A stretch of DNA of 64,000 bases from Adineta steineri (lineage: Eukaryota; Rotifera; Eurotatoria; Adinetida; Adinetidae): the NCBI GenBank assembly GCA_905250115.1, contig CAJNOI010000071.1:62001-126000 (forward strand), in the 5' to 3' direction. Positions 59,301-64,000 of this stretch are shown here, in pieces. Below the pieces are notes generated by a model. That model made no database searches. It was given only the letters and a program-made list of their open reading frames with translations, and was not told where the DNA came from. The position numbers and the translations under genes are program-made. Position 1 is the first letter of the stretch; the number at the start of each line of letters is the position of its first letter.

Positions 59301-60949
59301 TGCTGGAGTTTGTGATAAACGTTGTTGTGATCGTTCTTTTATAGGAAGATTTGTATTTGTATTTATTGACTAAAAAAGCGAATATTTCTCAAAAGATTTT
59401 ATTTTTTATAAATATATACGAACATTTTCAATAACTTGATTTTCTGATTGAATATCTTTTATTGATTCTGTATAGGATGTATTATTAATTTGTGGTTCAG
59501 TTATTAATCGATTAGTTTTAATTGCAGATGAACAAAATATACTTGTATCAACACGTTCGCCTAAGTTAAAAAACAATAAATAAGGATTATTTATTAATTG
59601 AAAAATAAATTACCAAGTCGACATAGAGCTTCGAAAGATGACCATAGAAATGGATTAATTTTTAAAGATTTTCGATAGCATTCACTTGCTTTTTGATGAC
59701 GATCTGATTTTCTAAATGAATAATACATAGTAAATATCTTCACAATTTCAAATATGTTTGAAACAGATCATAGAAGAGTCCAGTAGATATAAATTGTCTG
59801 ATTGCTTGCTTGTGTGTCCGCTGGGTCAAAAAAAACATCGAAAATCGATTTTTCGAAAAAGACATCTCTAGAGGTATTTCGATGCGGGGACTTGGAATCT
59901 GGGATCTGTTGGGTGATTATGATGAAGGTGCAAAGGTCAAAAAAATATCGAAAATCTATTTTTCACGGTTTTGAATTGTTTTTTCAGTAAGTGCGAAGAG
60001 GATGCATTTCTACGAGAAAGAGCTAAGGGAGTCCTCGGACGAGCGTTACTTGTTACATAACATAGACATAAACTCAACCGAGATAGTTCTTATATTTATA
60101 ATTTAATTAAGAACTCATCACACCCTTACTGATTGCAATCCTTTTTCCAAGGATGACGAAAACTTTTTTATATGATTTCAATAATGTAAAACAGAATATA
60201 CTCAAGTTTGTTTTAATTACTATTTTATTACTTCTATTATGAACTCTTTAGTTTTATTGGAAATAGAATAGCACACATAAAAATATTAAGTCTTCATATC
60301 CTGACTTTTCAAGTGTCTCATCCTTCACACTACTAATTTCAAATCTCTATCAAATAAATATAATAAAAACTATATAGTTCGATTCATCTCTCTCTCTCAT
60401 AATCCAAATCGAAACTAGAAAAATATAATTCTGGAATTTATATTAACGAAAAACTTACTCGCAAACTTTAGCTAATAACTGTAATGCAAATGCTGCTTGA
60501 TCACCATGATCATTAATAAAATCATCTAATGCAAGTGTAGTTATCGAAGAAGAATTCCCAATAAGTACTGATTCAGCTTCATGAAGTCTTTAAACAAAAT
60601 ATTTAAATTTATAATTATTTTCAATATATTCGAAAACATTCTTACTTCTCAATATCAAAACAACATTTTGCTAATAGAAGTTTTGCATTAGGTACATGTT
60701 CAATTGATGAATTACGTAATAACCAATAAGATTTATTAATATCACCACTCAAATAATAAGTTCGAGCTAATAAATAAGTTGATTCATCATTTTTTACTGA
60801 AAAACAAAAAAATATTGATTTTTAATTCGAAATATATTTATTTTACCTTCTGCATAAAGACGTTCAGCAAGAAAGATTGCATCAACATAATCAAAATTTT
60901 GAATAAATTGATTGATATAAATTTTTATAGAATCGATTGTGACGGACAT
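56306..60949 (-). CDS. CDC27: Anaphase-promoting complex subunit CDC27/APC3
   Basis: Fifteen exons, complement(56306..56481, 56533..56605, 56661..56769, 56830..56924, 56975..57092, 57146..57354, 57970..58304, 58373..58604, 58922..59039, 59098..59369, 59424..59560, 59614..59711, 60459..60587, 60646..60796, 60847..60949), 784 residues. N-terminal TPRs (YVDAIFLAERLYAE, YLLARTYYLSGD, WSSFEALCRLG) are followed by a Ser/Thr-rich disordered middle with TP sites, then a long TPR superhelix: ANCYYHLHDYQKSSLIY, WCASGNCLSLNHEYDKAIQ, YTLLGNEYSLIDELERAM, NGVAMVYLKQEKFQSAEFHF. SWCASGNC and AYTLLGNEY are hallmark CDC27 motifs. Role: APC/C scaffold arm that binds activators (CDC20/CDH1 IR tails). Length is close to the human protein. 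Two long introns carry insertions. Confidence 0.9.
57705..57934. mobile_element. hAT-type MITE with 8-bp target duplication (CDC27 intron)
   Basis: Ends CAGTGGCGTACGCAG and CTGCGTACGCCACTG, perfect 15-bp inverted repeats; 230 bp. Flanks AGTCATCA (57697-57704) and AGTCACCA (57935-57942) form an 8-bp target duplication with one mismatch. The subterminal G+C-rich GGGTGGGCC/GGCCCACCC stretch is also partly inverted. Non-autonomous. Confidence 0.85.
59824..59964. repeat. Direct repeat pair in 747-nt CDC27 intron
   Basis: GGTCAAAAAAAACATCGAAA at 59824 and GGTCAAAAAAATATCGAAAA at 59935, each continuing with an ATTTTTC segment, about 110 bp apart. Possibly remnants of an inserted element; origin unknown. 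Confidence 0.5.
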
Positions 60950-61183
60950 TCAAGAAAAGAAAAAAGGAAACGAAATCTGATTTTAAGACATTAATAAGAT
61001 ATCTAAAACTAAAACAAAACAAATTATTATCAATTATTATTTTAATTCAAAAAGAAAAATAAAAATATCCATCACCAATAGCACAAAAAGAAGAAAAAGA
61101 AAATTACTGTTTTGAAAGATCATTACAGATTGCTAACGGAATGAAAGAAAAAACAGATCTGTCTTTGAGTAATAAAATAGAAA

Positions 61184-63002
61184 TTATTTTGGATTTTCAC
61201 GTTTTTGTGTATTAATATTTTGACGTCGTTTACGTTCGTCTGATAAACGATTACATGCTTGTTGAATATTCATAAATGTAGCTTCAGCTTTTTGTTTTTC
61301 ATCAATATCCTATAGAGAAAGAAAAATCGGATTATATTAAATAAAGTTTTTTTTTCTTTCGTACTCGATATCGATCAGGATGCCATTTACGTGATAATGT
61401 TCGACATTGGAGTTCAATTTCTTTTTGTGAAGCATCAGATTTAAGATTAAGTACCTGAAAAATTCATATGTAGAACAAACTACTGATTGCCTTCACCTTT
61501 TTTGATAATTATCTATGACCTTATTAGACATCGTACTACCGTTGATCTAGCAATAAGATAGAACTAGGTCATAATGAATAGATTTACTCAATGATACATA
61601 CTATGATAGAATTAAAGTATAATAATAACTTCTTACTCTTTAATCTAACTTCCTATATTTGCTGATAGAATGTGTAAAGAAATCTGTAGGAAAACTTCTC
61701 TATAAAAAGGATTAGATCGATATTAAAGTATTAGAAATCTTGAACAAACATTTATGTTTGAGAGAAAAAAGGAATATACTGATAAATTTATTCATCTAAA
61801 AATGAAATGTAATGATGATATTTGAAATTAAACTAAACACTCGCGCTCTCGGCTAAACACTGATTGATGTGCAGAGTGCGTTAACTATATGAGATGATTG
61901 AAAATTTCTAATACAGATCTCGGTTCGTCTATTTTTGGAGTTACCGAATTCTATAAAATAAAATTTTATTTTGTCTTCATACCTCAAATGCTTGTTTATC
62001 ACTTGCAGAATTCAATTCTGACCATATCTGTGTCCATATACCTTTAAAACCATATTGTAAATAAAAATTATACAATTCTTTCATGATATATGATAATTGG
62101 TTGTATAATTGTATAAATTCTTGTGATTTAAAAAAATCTGCTATAACATCTTTGATTTTAACACGTTCACCATTAATATCAACATGTAAATTTTGATAAA
62201 TAGCTGATGATAATATTATTCCAAATACAATTGCACCACATCCAAGTATAAGACAACGTTTAATAATATGACGTCGTGGTTTTTTTTCCGCTTTTGTTGA
62301 TGTTGAAGTAGATTCTTCTGGAAAATATTCTGGATCCCAATCAATTTTCCATTCAAATATTAAACATGAAAGAAATGCTGCGATATTAAATGATGGTGAT
62401 GTATTACCATTTGTCATTAGAAATGGTATTCCAAATCCAGCACCTAATAATGGCCAAATAAACGAACATTGACGAGGACCAAGTGTACCAACTAATTGAG
62501 TGCCTAATTTAAAATCAAAACAAACGATTAAAAATCTATTTGAATTCCTTTTTTTACCAAGAGCAATAGCAATAGCTGAACAAGATGCAATAAATAATGA
62601 TGGGAATGTTTTTTGTAGCCATGTATCAGGAAAAGCATAATAAGTAATACAACCATAAAAAACAGCAGTAAGAAATTGACCTTCAGTAAAAGAAATTAAA
62701 TATTTTTAAAATTTTCTTTTTTTTCAATTACCACAAAATCTTATTAATTCAAAAGCTGGCGATTTTTGTTCTCGCATTTTCTGTTGATATTGATTACGTA
62801 TTAGATTATCATTATTTGCTTCACGAACATAGTCTCTTATTGAAAATATGAATTCATAGAGAAGACCAATACCAAAACCACCACATGTAGTAAACCATAA
62901 TAAAGCATGTTGTGTACGACCCAAATAAAGATGATGTAAACCAAAAAGACCACCGATTAATGCAAAAAAATATGCAAATCCTGTACGTTTAGTTCCACTC
63001 AT
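61184..63002 (-). CDS. DNAJC22: DNAJC22-like membrane J-protein
   Basis: Five exons, complement(61184..61309, 61365..61454, 61983..62503, 62558..62680, 62732..63002), 376 residues. The N-terminal TM2-type region GFAYFFALIGGLFGLHHLYLG is followed by several hydrophobic helices, and a J-domain closes the C-terminus (VLNLKSDASQKEI, RKWHPDRY with the catalytic HPD, then DERKRRQN). TM2 plus multi-pass plus C-terminal J-domain is the unusual DNAJC22 (Drosophila wurst) order. That family is linked to clathrin-mediated endocytosis with HSC70. The 528-nt intron 61455-61982 is long for this window but no clear element was found in it. The start ATG at 63002 is first in frame. The stop boundary may be off by one base. 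Confidence 0.87.
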
Positions 63003-64000
63003 GAAAAAAATTAATCTAAAGAAAATAATTTAATTAATGTTCAATAATCTCGTTTTGATACGAAATAATTTTATATTCTATTACTTTTTTTTTTTTTTTT
63101 GTACAAATGAATAGTTAAGGTCAAAAATCAGAAAGAGCAAGGTGAGAATAATATCTCGATTTTTTTTCTTTCGAGTATCGTTGGACTAATTGAACAAATG
63201 TCGCTAGAATTTTTCTTGTTATTTACATTGAATGTAGCGATTAATCTTAGTCCATTATTCATTATCGATCACATACGACATCTAACAGTATGCAATAATA
63301 CGACACCCCACACATATATATCACAGAATTAAATATAATCAATTTGCTCTACTAGATTAAATTACATACTTCGATAATATTATCTCAATTAATGAAGAGT
63401 TTTCGATAAAGATCTTCCTCATTTATTAACTTAATATTTAAGTGATTCTTACTGTAACATTCTCTATTTCTTGTATTAATATAATATGATGATGATTATT
63501 ATTTACTAGTGAAATGTTTTCAGTTCCGGCACGTTCTTTATTTCGAATATCATATTTTTTAATGTTTTTATTAGTGAATCATTTAACTGAATATAAACTA
63601 CAAATAATAAATCACTAATTTATATCTAAAATATAAACATCAATCTGATGTTTATATTTAACTTGATTCGGAAGAAAATCAATTAAGTAATTCTATGCAA
63701 AGATTTATTGATAAACAATGATTATTATATAAGTTATTATCAATTGATGAGAATAAACATTTTTTTCTCTACCTTAACCCTTTCAGGACTAGTTTTGCTT
63801 TCACGATCAGTGTATTATTCTTAACCCTTTACGGCCGAATGTTGCCGTAGGGGGGTACGGCATTTTTTAAAAATTCGGCGGTGAAAAATTGATCCCTATA
63901 ACTAAACAACAAAGAATATATAGAAAGATAACTTGTTGCTTGTTGTCTTCTGGTACCCGACCGTATAGGGTTAAACTATCTTTTTGACCGCGACTCAAAA
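63003..64000. other. Upstream of DNAJC22; right window edge with piggyBac-like repeats
   Basis: A+T-rich, no gene. A separate piggyBac-like terminus TTAACCCTTTCAGG starts at 63774, just left of the complete MITE at 63821-63974. Confidence 0.55.
63821..63974. mobile_element. piggyBac-type MITE flanked by TTAA
   Basis: Left end TTAACCCTTTACGGCCG; right end in reverse complement TTAACCCTATACGGTCG: matching inverted repeats with two mismatches, both starting in TTAA, the piggyBac target site. 154 bp including both TTAA. No coding capacity. Confidence 0.75.

Noticed and set aside
1..64000. CRISPR arrays, tRNA or rRNA genes
   Set aside because: No regularly spaced repeats with unique spacers, and no convincing cloverleaf or rRNA core was noticed; the window is eukaryotic nuclear DNA.

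Overview
The window looks like a piece of a metazoan nuclear genome, most likely a bdelloid rotifer (Rotaria/Adineta type). The evidence is the very A+T-rich DNA, densely packed genes with many introns of about 45-60 nt, GT-AG splice sites, an ADP-ribosyltransferase fused to kinesin-light-chain-type TPRs (a class greatly expanded in bdelloids), two genes that look bacterial in type (a PQQ-like propeller and a Fes-type esterase), and typical animal genes (RAF, FRRS1, a GlyR/GABA-A-like channel, kintoun). Taxonomy is inference. There is one 100-N scaffold gap at 11910-12009. All exon models were derived by hand from splice-site consensus, reading phase and family conservation; exon lengths were checked for phase.

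Layout. 1-4493 (all minus): DNAAF2/kintoun (cut by the window edge), METTL9, a membrane-anchored RDH-type SDR, and tRNA-splicing endonuclease subunit SEN2. 4494-12904 is an accessory-looking stretch: short palindromic G/C-rich repeats, a secreted PQQ-like beta-propeller (+), an ART-TPR protein (-) and the gap. 12905-22697: two pentameric ligand-gated ion channel genes, tail to tail. The first (+) lacks a Cys-loop. The second (-) is an anion-type Cys-loop channel with two alternative in-frame cassettes for TM1-TM2 and a 3.9-kb first intron. 24981-31132 (minus): PDXDC1-like and ABCD4-like. 32675-35683: a RING-type gene with an apparent frameshift (+), and a proline-rich VIER-repeat protein (-). 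36770-38951: FRRS1-like reeler/DOMON/cytochrome b561. 40715-44937: an unknown Ser/Thr/Asn-rich protein (+), a securin candidate (-) and SKP1 (-). 47251-51587: RAF kinase. 54106-55840: secreted esterase. 56306-60949: CDC27/APC3. 61184-63002: DNAJC22.

The genes fall in unrelated pathways, as expected in an animal genome. The possible functional theme is ubiquitin-driven cell-cycle control: a securin candidate (an APC/C substrate), SKP1 (an SCF subunit) and CDC27 (an APC/C subunit) lie within 19 kb.

The most rewarding observations are the equal-length alternative pore cassettes of the chloride-type channel, the motif-based securin candidate, SKP1 with its C-terminal F-box-binding tail replaced, and the fact that most of the unusually long introns carry short inverted-repeat elements: two hAT-type with 8-bp target duplications, two other MITE-like elements and one telomere-like palindrome. 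A piggyBac-type MITE flanked by TTAA lies at the right edge.
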